10,562 nt of DNA from Microcoleaceae cyanobacterium UBA11344 (GTDB lineage: Bacteria > Cyanobacteriota > Cyanobacteriia > Cyanobacteriales > Microcoleaceae): the NCBI GenBank assembly GCA_003483675.1, contig DMYK01000416.1, positions 6,252 to 16,813 of the forward strand. The letters are read 5' to 3'. A model generated the notes under the pieces. It was not told the DNA's origin and did not search any database. It saw nothing but the letters and a program-made list of their open reading frames with translations. Within the stretch, counting starts at the first letter, position 1; each line of letters begins with the position of its first letter. Shown one piece after another: positions 1 to 6,204 of the stretch. The position numbers and the translations under genes were made by a program.

Positions 1-152
1 TGAGTTGTGATATTCCCGCCCACTCGTCCCCGACTCTCAGCGACTAAAATCTTCAGGGGAGGCGCAGTCTTAGCTTGTTTCTGGAGTGCGTGGGCCAGAC
101 TCAAACCGCTAATACCTGCACCCACAATCAAAGTATCTACTATGTTCGTCAT
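1..152 (-). CDS. hemY: Protoporphyrinogen oxidase, N-terminal part (gene continues beyond the left edge)
   Basis: The first 50 residues read MTNIVDTLIVGAGISGLSLA and onward, starting at the ATG complementary to 150-152. A dinucleotide-binding GxGxxG motif lies at residues 11-16, after a short beta strand. A second motif, ESRGRVGGN, lies at about 39-47 and matches the FAD-contacting R-x-GG turn of the amine-oxidase/protoporphyrinogen-oxidase superfamily. In cyanobacteria this start is typical of oxygen-dependent protoporphyrinogen IX oxidase, which makes protoporphyrin IX for haem and chlorophyll. Some annotations call the same enzyme hemG. The rest of the gene lies outside the window, so another FAD-dependent desaturase-type oxidase is not excluded. 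The DUF2811 gene lies upstream on the same strand, separated by a repeat-filled gap of about 94 bases. Confidence 0.8.
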   Translation of the reverse strand, partial: MTNIVDTLIVGAGISGLSLAHALQKQAKTAPPLKILVAESRGRVGGNITT

Positions 153-193
153 TGGTAATTAGTAATTGGTAATTGGTCATTGGTCATTGGTAA
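151..193. repeat. TTGGTCA/TTGGTAA short tandem heptamers
   Basis: Two adjacent TTGGTCA units at 173-179 and 180-186 are followed by a TTGGTAA variant at 187-193. Related ATTGGTAATT words occur just before, from 151. TTGGTCA is one of the heptamers described for the short tandemly repeated repetitive (STRR) sequences of heterocystous cyanobacteria. The array starts directly upstream of the protoporphyrinogen oxidase start codon. Confidence 0.7.
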
Positions 194-198
194 ATCGA

Positions 199-244
199 CT
201 TCTTCCTTCTTCCTTCCTGCTTCTTCCTTCTTCCTTCTTCCTTC
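199..244. repeat. Pyrimidine-only CTTCTTC/CTTC tract
   Basis: An almost pure C/T tract built of CTTC and TTCCTTC words, interrupted by a single G at the TCCTGC step. Read on the minus strand, the direction of both neighbouring genes, it is a GAAGGAAGAAG purine run between the DUF2811 stop and the oxidase start. It is low-complexity sequence; no function can be assigned, although a transcript would carry many Shine-Dalgarno-like GGAAG words. Confidence 0.6.
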
Positions 245-246
245 GG

Positions 247-498
247 CTATACATTATTGCTACTGCGTAAATCTTGAGGATACTGAAACAGTGTTTCAAG
301 ATAAACTCTAGCAGCTTGGCGGTAACTACGCGAGGCTTCAGGCGTACCGCTGTCGGCATTCTGCAACAAAAACAGTGACAGAGAGGCGCAAAATACTCGG
401 TCTAGATCCCATTCGGGATGAGTTTCCAGGTAGCTTTTGAGGGAATCGTGCAGCGTTTCGGGAATTTCGGCAAAGATACTGACTGTTGGGTTGATCAT
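247..498 (-). CDS. DUF2811 family small protein
   Basis: An 83-residue protein starting MINPTVSIFAEIPETLHDSL. The pattern 'SIFAEIPETLH-SL-YLETHP-WD-DRVF-ASLSLFLLQN' is characteristic of DUF2811, a small family known mainly from cyanobacteria and without a known function. A longer frame exists up to 564, but the family signature begins right at the methionine encoded at 496-498, and the extra 22 residues (MPAPVSCRKGG...) look like translated upstream sequence. The predicted content is mostly helical, with no signal peptide. The spacing upstream of the ATG is A-rich with only a weak GAGA as ribosome-binding sequence. The gene lies upstream of protoporphyrinogen oxidase on the same strand and could be cotranscribed with it. 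Confidence 0.8.
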   Translation of the reverse strand: MINPTVSIFAEIPETLHDSLKSYLETHPEWDLDRVFCASLSLFLLQNADSGTPEASRSYRQAARVYLETLFQYPQDLRSSNNV

Positions 499-689
499 TT
501 TTTTTAGTCTCGCTAATAAATTGAAAACAGAACCCCCCTTTCGGCAGGATACAGGTGCTGGCACTGCCGAAATCAGAGCGTTTTTTTTAGGTCGATCGCA
601 TCATTGTGCGCTACTAGGGGGTGGGTTTGTCAATGTAGCGAAATATTACAAAGCCCTGGAGATCAAAAAAAGATTTACGCAATAATCAG

Positions 690-740
690 CTTTTAGGCGC
701 ATTTTTTGTTACATATCTTTATATTTTGGAGTTAGTCTGA
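690..740. other. AT-rich segment beside the DnaA-box cluster (possible unwinding element)
   Basis: A strongly AT-rich stretch, including ATTTTTTGTTACATATC and TTTATATTTT, lies about 70-115 bases from the first DnaA-box-like sequence. In bacterial origins a DNA unwinding element sits beside the DnaA boxes, so the position is suggestive. The sequence has no clear 13-mer repeat, and the call is inference that depends on the neighbouring cluster being real. Confidence 0.3.
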
Positions 741-769
741 GGGATTTGTCAGCAGGTTAACAAAATCCC
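741..769. other. Imperfect hairpin GGGATTTGT ... ACAAAATCCC
   Basis: The arms at 741-749 and 760-769 pair over nine base pairs with one bulged base, around a 10-base loop. There is no T-run after it, so it is not a typical intrinsic terminator on either strand. It lies between the AT-rich segment and the DnaA-box-like cluster. Confidence 0.4.
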
Positions 770-806
770 CAATTCACCAGCAAGATCCGACCGTGCCGTT
801 AATTTC

Positions 807-869
807 TGTGGAAAACTTCGTCAAATCTGTGGAAAACCTCTCACTTGCCTGTGGAAACGCTGTGGAATG
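807..869. other. Cluster of four DnaA-box-like sequences (candidate oriC or DnaA-binding region)
   Basis: TGTGGAAAA occurs at 807-815 and 828-836, with the variants TGTGGAAAC at 850-858 and TGTGGAATG at 861-869. The reverse complement, TTTTCCACA, is the DnaA box reported for cyanobacteria. All four have the same orientation. The start-to-start spacings are 21, 22 and 11 bp, close to two, two and one helical turns, so the sites would lie on one face of the DNA. The region has no gene and is flanked by an AT-rich segment. No dnaA or dnaN gene is visible here, so a regulatory or DnaA-titrating site is an alternative to the replication origin. Confidence 0.5.
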
Positions 870-906
870 TTTGGGAAAAACTAAGGGAAAAAATAAGAAT
901 TGCAAA

Positions 907-1020
907 GGGGCATGGGGAATTGGGCTCTAGCGTTGCTCCGGGATGGGGCATGGGGCATGGGGCATGGGGCATGGGGAATTGGTAAGTAGAAGTCCGATGG
1001 AAGTCGAGAAATGGAAGTCG
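907..1020. repeat. GGGGCAT heptamer array and neighbouring ATGGAAGTCG repeats
   Basis: GGGGCAT is repeated perfectly four times at 945-972 and followed by GGGGAAT at 973-979. An isolated GGGGCAT-GGGGAAT pair lies at 907-920. Next to it ATGGAAGTCG occurs twice (997-1006 and 1011-1020). These are cyanobacterial short tandem repeats in non-coding DNA. The order 'GGGGCAT then GGGGAAT' recurs at both places, which suggests local duplication. Confidence 0.75.
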
Positions 1021-1109
1021 GAAGAATGCTTATATAGCAAGCTTGATCGCCATCTGTATCTTACGTTTAATTAGGTGGATTTACTTAACTGGTCATTCGT
1101 TATTGGGAG

Positions 1110-1158
1110 CAAATAACAAATAACAAATAACAAATAACAAATAACAAATAACAAATGA
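1110..1158. repeat. CAAATAA tandem heptamer, six perfect units plus one variant
   Basis: Units start at 1110, 1117, 1124, 1131, 1138 and 1145; a seventh, CAAATGA, ends at 1158. The array stops six bases before the stop codon of the methyltransferase (complement of 1164-1166). On the minus strand it therefore forms the start of that gene's 3' untranslated region. Unit number in such arrays usually varies between strains. Confidence 0.85.
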
Positions 1159-1163
1159 CTTAA

Positions 1164-1925
1164 CTATTCTCCTGAAAACTTACTAGAGCATAACATTGAT
1201 TTCCAAAGGTATGGCAACCGGCCCGCAAATCTAAACTCAATGTCGTTGTATCCTTCATGTGTTAATAATTTGGTCAGTGTCTCTACTGAAAAAAATTTGA
1301 TGTGACCGTTATCCCAAAGCACGGTAAAATGTTTGTCCATTTTTCCAGTAATAGCCAAGGCAAGGTTTTTTAAATAGCCGTGATACGGGGTGGAAATAAT
1401 TAGCCTACCTCCGGGTTTGAGACATTTTTTGGCATTTTTTGCTAGTTCTTTTGGATAAAGTAAGTGTTCGATTACTTCAATTGCTAGGACAACATCGAAT
1501 GAATGCAGCATATCTATGTCGGGCAGCTTATAAATATCTGCTTGGATAAATTGACACTCTGGGAAACTTTGACGGGAGATGGCAATTCCGGGTGCAGAAG
1601 TGTCCACGCCGACAACTTCACAGCCTTGCTCTGCTATGACGTGACTGAGGCTACCATTGCCGCAGCCTAGATCTAAAACTCGGAGTTTTCTCTCTTCTGC
1701 GAGCTGAAGTTTAACCAGCATTTCTAAAAGGGGGGATAGCAAATAAGCGTGATGATATCTGGGACGGTTATTTGTGTAATAGTAAGTATAGTCGCTAGAG
1801 TTTTTTTTCATTGATTGAGGTAGAGAGACTATTGCCGATCGCGTAAATTCACGGAGAGTGTATGGGCTGTTTGAGCTGATGTTCATCGCATTGGGGTTGC
1901 CAGAGTCGATCGACAATTCAATCAT
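1164..1925 (-). CDS. Class I SAM-dependent methyltransferase, UbiG-like fold
   Basis: A cytosolic methyltransferase of about 253 residues from this start. Motif I, VLDLGCGNGS, is at about 83-92 and binds S-adenosylmethionine. The acidic residue after strand 2 is D108 in VVGVD. AIEVIEHL at about 148-155 is the UbiG/Methyltransf_11-type post-II motif, and LKPGGRLIIS is at about 169-178. The C-terminal part, with 'WDNGHIKFFS', resembles small-molecule or glycan-type methyltransferases; the substrate cannot be told. The frame stays open up to 1985, but the first 20 residues of that version are encoded by a dispersed hairpin repeat, so ATG 1923-1925 is preferred; GGGAGAGG lies upstream of it. ATG 1809-1811 (215 residues, MKKNSSDYTYYYTN) is also credible because it starts just before the conserved part. 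The gene stands alone on its strand. Confidence 0.85.
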   Translation of the reverse strand: MIELSIDSGNPNAMNISSNSPYTLREFTRSAIVSLPQSMKKNSSDYTYYYTNNRPRYHHAYLLSPLLEMLVKLQLAEERKLRVLDLGCGNGSLSHVIAEQGCEVVGVDTSAPGIAISRQSFPECQFIQADIYKLPDIDMLHSFDVVLAIEVIEHLLYPKELAKNAKKCLKPGGRLIISTPYHGYLKNLALAITGKMDKHFTVLWDNGHIKFFSVETLTKLLTHEGYNDIEFRFAGRLPYLWKSMLCSSKFSGE

Positions 1926-1937
1926 CTCATTATTTGA

Positions 1938-1978
1938 CCTCTCCCAAAAATCCTGTGGGGTAGGCATCCTGCCTGCCC
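1938..1978 (-). repeat. Dispersed hairpin repeat of the GGGCAGGC...GCCTGCCCC type
   Basis: Read on the minus strand, GGGCAGGC, then AGGAT, then GCCTACCC form an 8-bp stem with one G-T pair (plus-strand arms 1958-1965 and 1971-1978). CACAGGATTTTTGGGAGAGG follows. Elements with this 'GGGCAGGC-GCCTGCCCCACA' pattern are common intergenic repeats in cyanobacteria. Here the element covers the upstream end of the methyltransferase frame and supplies a purine-rich GGGAGAGG before its likely start. Confidence 0.55.
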
Positions 1979-2106
1979 TTAGCAAGTTTTTTTAGAGAAG
2001 TCTATTGTAGTCAAAGCATGATATTATGATAGGGCATCAAGGCTGAAGGTGAAACAATCAGGGCGATCGTCCTCTGCTCGCACATTAACATTACAAGGCT
2101 ATGGCT

Positions 2107-4011
2107 ATGGGGAAGTTGGTAGTTATCAAAATCGGGGAAGGCAGTTTTGAACTGGGGTTTCCAGTGACATTGTATATTGGAGACGAGGGCGATCGCTTCC
2201 ACACATCCTTCGATGGCCAACTACCAGCCTTTGCCCAAATTCCCTCGATCTATACTACTTGGCAGTCAGAATATCGCCACTTTATTAACTATTCTAGAAT
2301 CAATAAAAGAGCGGAAGATTTAATTAAAAATCTGAATGAATGGCTAAACTCAGAGACATTTCGCCCCAGAAAAGAGAAGTTCCTGAACAAGGTAAACACA
2401 GAAGATACTGTGCGGGTGATTATCCAGACAGAAAATCCCCTGTTGCGGCGACTACCTTGGTATTTGTGCGACTTATTTGAGGTTGACACTAAAGCTGAAG
2501 TTGCTATTAGTTTACCCAACTATGAAAAACCTAGTCAATTACTGAAACCTCAACCAAAGGTGAGGGTATTAGGGATTTTGGGGGAATGCGCCCACCCTAA
2601 CACAAGTATTCCGATTGACACTGATCCAGATAAACAGTTCTGGGAGAGGTTAACCGATGCTGAACCGATATTTTTAGAGAAACCTACACTGCCAGAATTA
2701 ACTAAAAAACTTTGGGATGAACAAGGCTGGGATATTTTATTTTTTGCCGGACATAGTAGCAGCAACCCTGATGCTACTACAGGAACAATGGATATTAAAC
2801 CTGGGGAAAACTTGACGATTCCAGATTTAAAGCTGGCTCTTAAAAAAGCCATTGAGGGCGGGTTACAGTTAGCGATTTTTAATGCTTGCGATGGGTTGGG
2901 ACTTGCCAAAAATTTGGCAGAACTAAACATCCCCCAAATTATTGTGATGCGGGAACCTATTCTCGATCCAGTTGCTCAAAAATTTCTGGAATATTTTCTC
3001 AAAGCATTTTCTAGTGGTCAATCTTTATATCTGGCTGTCAGAGAAGCGAGGGAAAAGTTACAGGGATTAGAAAAGGAATATCCCTGTGCATCTTGGTTGC
3101 CTGTGATTTGTCAAAATCCTACTGAAGTACCGTTTAAGTGGTCGCAGCTATTCACAAATAAACTCATTATAAATCCTAGTTTGGTTGAGGAAATTATTGC
3201 TGCTGGTGCTAAAGACGAATTTTTCTTATTTAAAGAACCAAATAGCTGCGATTTACCCAAAATTGTAGTGGTGGGTACTTCAGTAGTGGGTAAATCATCC
3301 TTAGTAAATGCACTATTTGGCGGTAGGGACGTAGTACGAGTTAGTTCGGTTCCCCAAGATGATGAGCAGACAGTGGAAGAGAATTGGGCAGGTTTATTCA
3401 AAATAATTGATAGTGTGAGCTATGATGAATTTCGTGAACAAGAAGTAGAGATAAGTATTAAGTGTGCAGACGTAGTAGTTCAGCTTTGGGATATAAATGC
3501 AATACGCCGTAATGATCTACTATTGTATCAATTAATTACCAAAAATGAAAAGCCCTGCATAACTGCAATAAATAAATGCGAACAGTACGCTCCTGATGAA
3601 CGGCAAATAATTATCCACAAGTATAAAAATGTCATGTCAAGTATTTTTATAGAAATTTCAGTCAAAGCAAAAGAAAATTTGTCTCAATTAGTATCGCTTA
3701 TTATTAAAGAATTACCTATTGAGCTACAAAGTATCGCGATCGAAAAAATAGCTAGTTTAGAAAAAATCTATCAATGTCGAAAGGTCTGCAAACAAATAAT
3801 TTTAGAAACGCAGATGCAAGCTGATGTCATGATTTCTTATTTGATGAATGAACCTAACTTATTGACAGAGCTGCAAAAGTTACATATTATAATGGTTGAA
3901 AAAATTGAGCAGCAGTATATCAAGCTTGTTTTATTAAAAAATAATACAACTGAACCTCTCAAAAAGCTATATACTATGCAGTATAGCTACTCAAGAATTA
4001 AAAAAACGTAA
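2107..4011 (+). CDS. CHAT-domain protease fused to a P-loop GTPase domain, C-terminus altered
   Basis: A protein of 634 residues. Residue numbers here count from the alternative ATG at 2101; ATG 2107 fits better because AAGG (2094-2097) then lies at normal distance. Residues 1-340 form a CHAT domain (caspase/separase-like cysteine protease): the probable catalytic His218 is in FFAGHSS and Cys263 in IFNACDG. Residues about 385-540 form a GTPase domain: the P-loop is GTSVVGKSS at 392-400. The G3 position reads DSVS (437-440) where DxxG is expected, G4 reads NKCE (491-494) where NKxD is expected, and the G5-like SVKAK is near 520-524. A helical tail follows. No signal peptide or membrane segment is seen. 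The last residues (about 622-636) look like out-of-frame sequence, and a better C-terminus continues in the next frame to 4162. CHAT proteases act as effectors or regulators in conflict and cell-death systems; the GTPase part probably gates the protease. Function here is inferred and may be lost. Confidence 0.85.
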   Translation: MGKLVVIKIGEGSFELGFPVTLYIGDEGDRFHTSFDGQLPAFAQIPSIYTTWQSEYRHFINYSRINKRAEDLIKNLNEWLNSETFRPRKEKFLNKVNTEDTVRVIIQTENPLLRRLPWYLCDLFEVDTKAEVAISLPNYEKPSQLLKPQPKVRVLGILGECAHPNTSIPIDTDPDKQFWERLTDAEPIFLEKPTLPELTKKLWDEQGWDILFFAGHSSSNPDATTGTMDIKPGENLTIPDLKLALKKAIEGGLQLAIFNACDGLGLAKNLAELNIPQIIVMREPILDPVAQKFLEYFLKAFSSGQSLYLAVREAREKLQGLEKEYPCASWLPVICQNPTEVPFKWSQLFTNKLIINPSLVEEIIAAGAKDEFFLFKEPNSCDLPKIVVVGTSVVGKSSLVNALFGGRDVVRVSSVPQDDEQTVEENWAGLFKIIDSVSYDEFREQEVEISIKCADVVVQLWDINAIRRNDLLLYQLITKNEKPCITAINKCEQYAPDERQIIIHKYKNVMSSIFIEISVKAKENLSQLVSLIIKELPIELQSIAIEKIASLEKIYQCRKVCKQIILETQMQADVMISYLMNEPNLLTELQKLHIIMVEKIEQQYIKLVLLKNNTTEPLKKLYTMQYSYSRIKKT

Positions 4012-4162
4012 TTTAATTTTAGGCCAGAAAAACCAATGGCAAAACTCAAGATTATGGGTGCAAGTTATTGGAGATGTTGCTATAGAATTTTACGAGGGAC
4101 GTATCAATATCAATCAAATAGTTGACCGCACTAATAGTCTTGCTGACCAAGTAAGTTTTTGA
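3959..4162 (+). pseudogene. Frameshifted C-terminal end of the CHAT-GTPase gene
   Basis: After the stop at 4009-4011 the neighbouring frame (codons starting at 3959) gives a protein-like sequence with QELKKRNLILGQKNQWQNSR and then IEFYEGRININQIVDRTNSL, ending at the TGA at 4160-4162. It overlaps the end of the CHAT-GTPase frame with no start codon or ribosome-binding site of its own. The simplest reading is that it is the original C-terminus, displaced by one base gained (or two lost) somewhere near 3945-3990. A separate small gene that has lost its start is the alternative. The lesion point cannot be fixed from this sequence alone. Confidence 0.5.
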
Positions 4163-4203
4163 GCAAATCAAGTGTTTTAATTTAAGGAGAATAGTTAACT
4201 GCT

Positions 4204-5687
4204 ATGAACAATCAAGAAAACCTCAGAAATCAATTTGAAAGAATTATAGGCAAATTAGTCGAAAAACTAAATTTAACAGAATGTGATGTAGCTGAACTTG
4301 CAAATATAGCATTACTACAGTCAAATGCTTTTTTAAGGGCGCGTTCACCCTGCATAGCAGTTACAGGAATTACTCACACAGGTAAATCCAGTTTAATCAA
4401 TGCAATTTTCGGAGAAAAGAAGAGTGAGGAGGGGCTAACTGCTGATACAACTTCTGCTGTGGTAAAAATAAAATTCAAGTCAGGTATGGAGATCTACGAT
4501 ACACCAGGTGCTGGCGGTGCTGAAGTAAGATGGGAAAATATTACTAGAGCTTATCTTGGGTTGAAACAATTAGATAAAGATTTGGATGATAGACTTTTAC
4601 TACCTGTTTCACGAATACCCACCATTGATGCTGATAACTACAATCCAAGAACTGATTCGCCTAAAGCTCTGAAGACCCATGAAGAATTTGAAAAACCTGA
4701 TGTATTTCTTTTTGTTGTTGATATCAAATCAGGAACTCTTAAAAGAGATGATATCAAATTCTTTAGAGAGGTAGCCATTGGAAAGCCAGTGGTTGTAGTT
4801 AATAAAATTGACGAAAGTGACAGTAATACTCGACAGGCAAGCCTAGACTTTATTAAAAGGCATTTGAGTCAGCAAGCAGTTACAGTATCAGCAAAAACTG
4901 GTTTTAATATAAAGAGTTATTAACTACCATTATTAATAACTTACCCCGCGAATGTTCTCAAGTTCTCGGTGACACGGTTAATAGGGAGTATGAAAAGTTA
5001 GTACGACATCAACAGATAATTATTTACTCAGTTGCTACAGCAGTTAAAACAGCTAGACTTGTTGGTGGAAAAGGTCAGACCGGGCAATTCTATCAGATAT
5101 TAGCAAATGTATTAGGTCTTTATTTATGGATAGTAGACCAATACTGTTTATCTGAGAGACAGCTTCAAAGAGTAGGCATTAGCTTGGATGACTTATCCCA
5201 AATTGGTAATTCCCAGCTAAACTCTGCTGAAATTTGGGAGGTATATCGTAGTAAAGGGGCCTTAATACTTGCATCATCTCTAGTTGGTTTGACGATTGGA
5301 ACATTAGCAAGTGGTGGTTGACTAATTCCCGTTAGTGTAGGTACATTTAGTGGTTGCTATCTGCCTAGTGCAATTCTAATTTTGCCAGAATTTTTCAAGC
5401 GTTGGCCAATAGAAAAAATGAAAGTAGAAGCTGAAGCTATCAAGCAGTTTATATCGGTGTCTAATAGACATGAGACAGCAGCAAGTGTTTTAGCGTTCGG
5501 GCAATCTCTTCGTAAGTGCTGCGATGTTTTGAGAGAGTCTGATTCAGCGAATGTAGATTTTTTACAAATATTTCAGCAAGAGTATGACCGTGCCTTGGAA
5601 GAATTAAAACCATTCTCTGAAAAGCTTAATGCGAACTCCTATGATGAAGAACGTTTAATTAAGGAGATATCTGCAAACATTCTTTAA
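4204..5687 (+). pseudogene. GTPase with C-terminal hydrophobic region, broken by one frameshift and one nonsense codon
   Basis: The intact part is 239 residues (4204-4923). It has a complete G-motif set: P-loop GITHTGKSS at 55-63, DTPG at 99-102, NKID at 200-203 and SAK at 229-231. The start ATG 4204 is preceded by AAGGAGA at 4184-4190. At about 4909-4914, ATAAAGAG would need one more A; in the frame beginning AAA GAG (4911) the protein continues as KELLTTIINNLPRECSQVLG for 136 codons. It then meets an in-frame TGA at 5319-5321, and goes on in the same frame to TAA 5685-5687. The restored protein would be about 495 residues. A hydrophobic stretch at about 5256-5375 (GALILASSLVGLTIGTLASG, then a second part after the TGA) suggests membrane anchoring, as in Era-like/DUF697-type GTPases. 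The next remnant starts two bases after the stop, so this was an operon with the CHAT-GTPase. The N-terminal GTPase domain could still be made. Confidence 0.8.
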
Positions 5688-5689
5688 AG

Positions 5690-5977
5690 GTGAAAGGTTC
5701 AACAACTATTCAACATAAACTACAGAGCAAATAGAGAGGGTTCAAGAACTAGCTTAGACCCCTAATTCTACACCAATGCGAACCCACCCTCGAACTGGTA
5801 AAAATTTGTCATAAACTCACCGATGTTGTGCATATCGCTGGGATTACATCAGAACCAATTCAGCCACCATTGAGAGGAATTTTACCCAATCAACCTAACT
5901 TAAAAACTGCGTTCCAAAGTGGGAAGAGATATAATTCATTTGAAAATAGGCTCACCCAATTTCGTGCTATAATTTAG
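5690..5977 (+). pseudogene. Remnant of a small helical protein, third gene of the CHAT-GTPase operon
   Basis: I do not recognise the family. A GTG at 5690-5692, two bases after the GTPase stop, starts KGSTTIQHKLQSK and meets TAG at 5732. The next frame supplies IERVQELA (5731-5754). The first frame then resumes at about 5759 with LILHQCEPTLELVKICHKLT and runs through HIAGITSEPIQPPLRGILPN to TAG 5975-5977. This fits a protein of about 95 residues carrying two compensating one-base indels. The first half is helical and coiled-coil-like; the second is rich in proline and glycine. The tight spacing suggests it was translationally coupled to the GTPase. The exact start and the join are inference. 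Confidence 0.5.
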
Positions 5978-6202
5978 CTCAATCTACAGACAAAAGCTAG
6001 GGCTGAAATTACCCTAGACGAAACCAAACTAAAGGAACTTTTCAAAGCAGCGATTGTTGAGGTATTGCAAGAACAAAAAGAAGTATTTTCTGACCTTTTA
6101 GCAGAAGCCATAGAAGATATAGCCCTGGAAAATGCTATCAAGGAAGGCGAGAATACTGAAACAGTCAGCCGTGAGGAAATTTTCAAACTTCTGAATAGAT
6201 AA
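5978..6202 (+). pseudogene. RelB-like antitoxin gene that has lost its start codon
   Basis: The frame from 5978 to TAA 6200-6202 encodes AEITLDETKLKELFKAAIVE, then VLQEQKEVFSDLLAEAIEDI and a C-terminal KEGENTETVSREEIFKLLNR. This arrangement (a short strand, two acidic helices and an EGE-T-VSREE-F tail) is typical of antitoxins paired with RelE/ParE toxins in cyanobacteria. No ATG, GTG or TTG exists in frame between the upstream TAG (5975) and the TTG at 6062, well inside the conserved part, so the start seems lost; CTC AAT CTA at 5978 sits where an initiation codon would be expected. The toxin remnant begins two bases after the stop, the usual operon spacing. Antitoxin production from a rare ATT start cannot be excluded. 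Confidence 0.65.
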
Positions 6203-6204
6203 CT

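Noticed and set aside
437..685. 82-residue open frame on the plus strand
   Set aside because: It runs antisense through the start of the DUF2811 gene, has no recognisable domain and no ribosome-binding site.
1110..1158. CAAATAA array as a CRISPR array
   Set aside because: The repeats are contiguous 7-mers with no spacers; no cas genes are present.
2005..2030. TTGTAG and TATTAT/TATGAT as a promoter for the CHAT gene
   Set aside because: The spacers (11 or 14 bp) are too short for a normal sigma-70-type promoter; only a possible -10 remains.
3611..3619. TTATCCACA, a perfect E. coli-type DnaA box
   Set aside because: It is a single copy inside the CHAT-GTPase coding sequence without further boxes nearby; chance occurrence is likely.
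4905..4925. Programmed frameshift in the second GTPase
   Set aside because: The site lacks a proper X XXY YYZ slippery heptamer and no downstream structure is obvious. Neighbouring genes are also broken, and a TGA follows later, so mutation is the simpler explanation.
5319..5321. TGA as a selenocysteine codon
   Set aside because: No SECIS-like hairpin is evident directly after it, the context is a hydrophobic segment, and the gene is already frameshifted.
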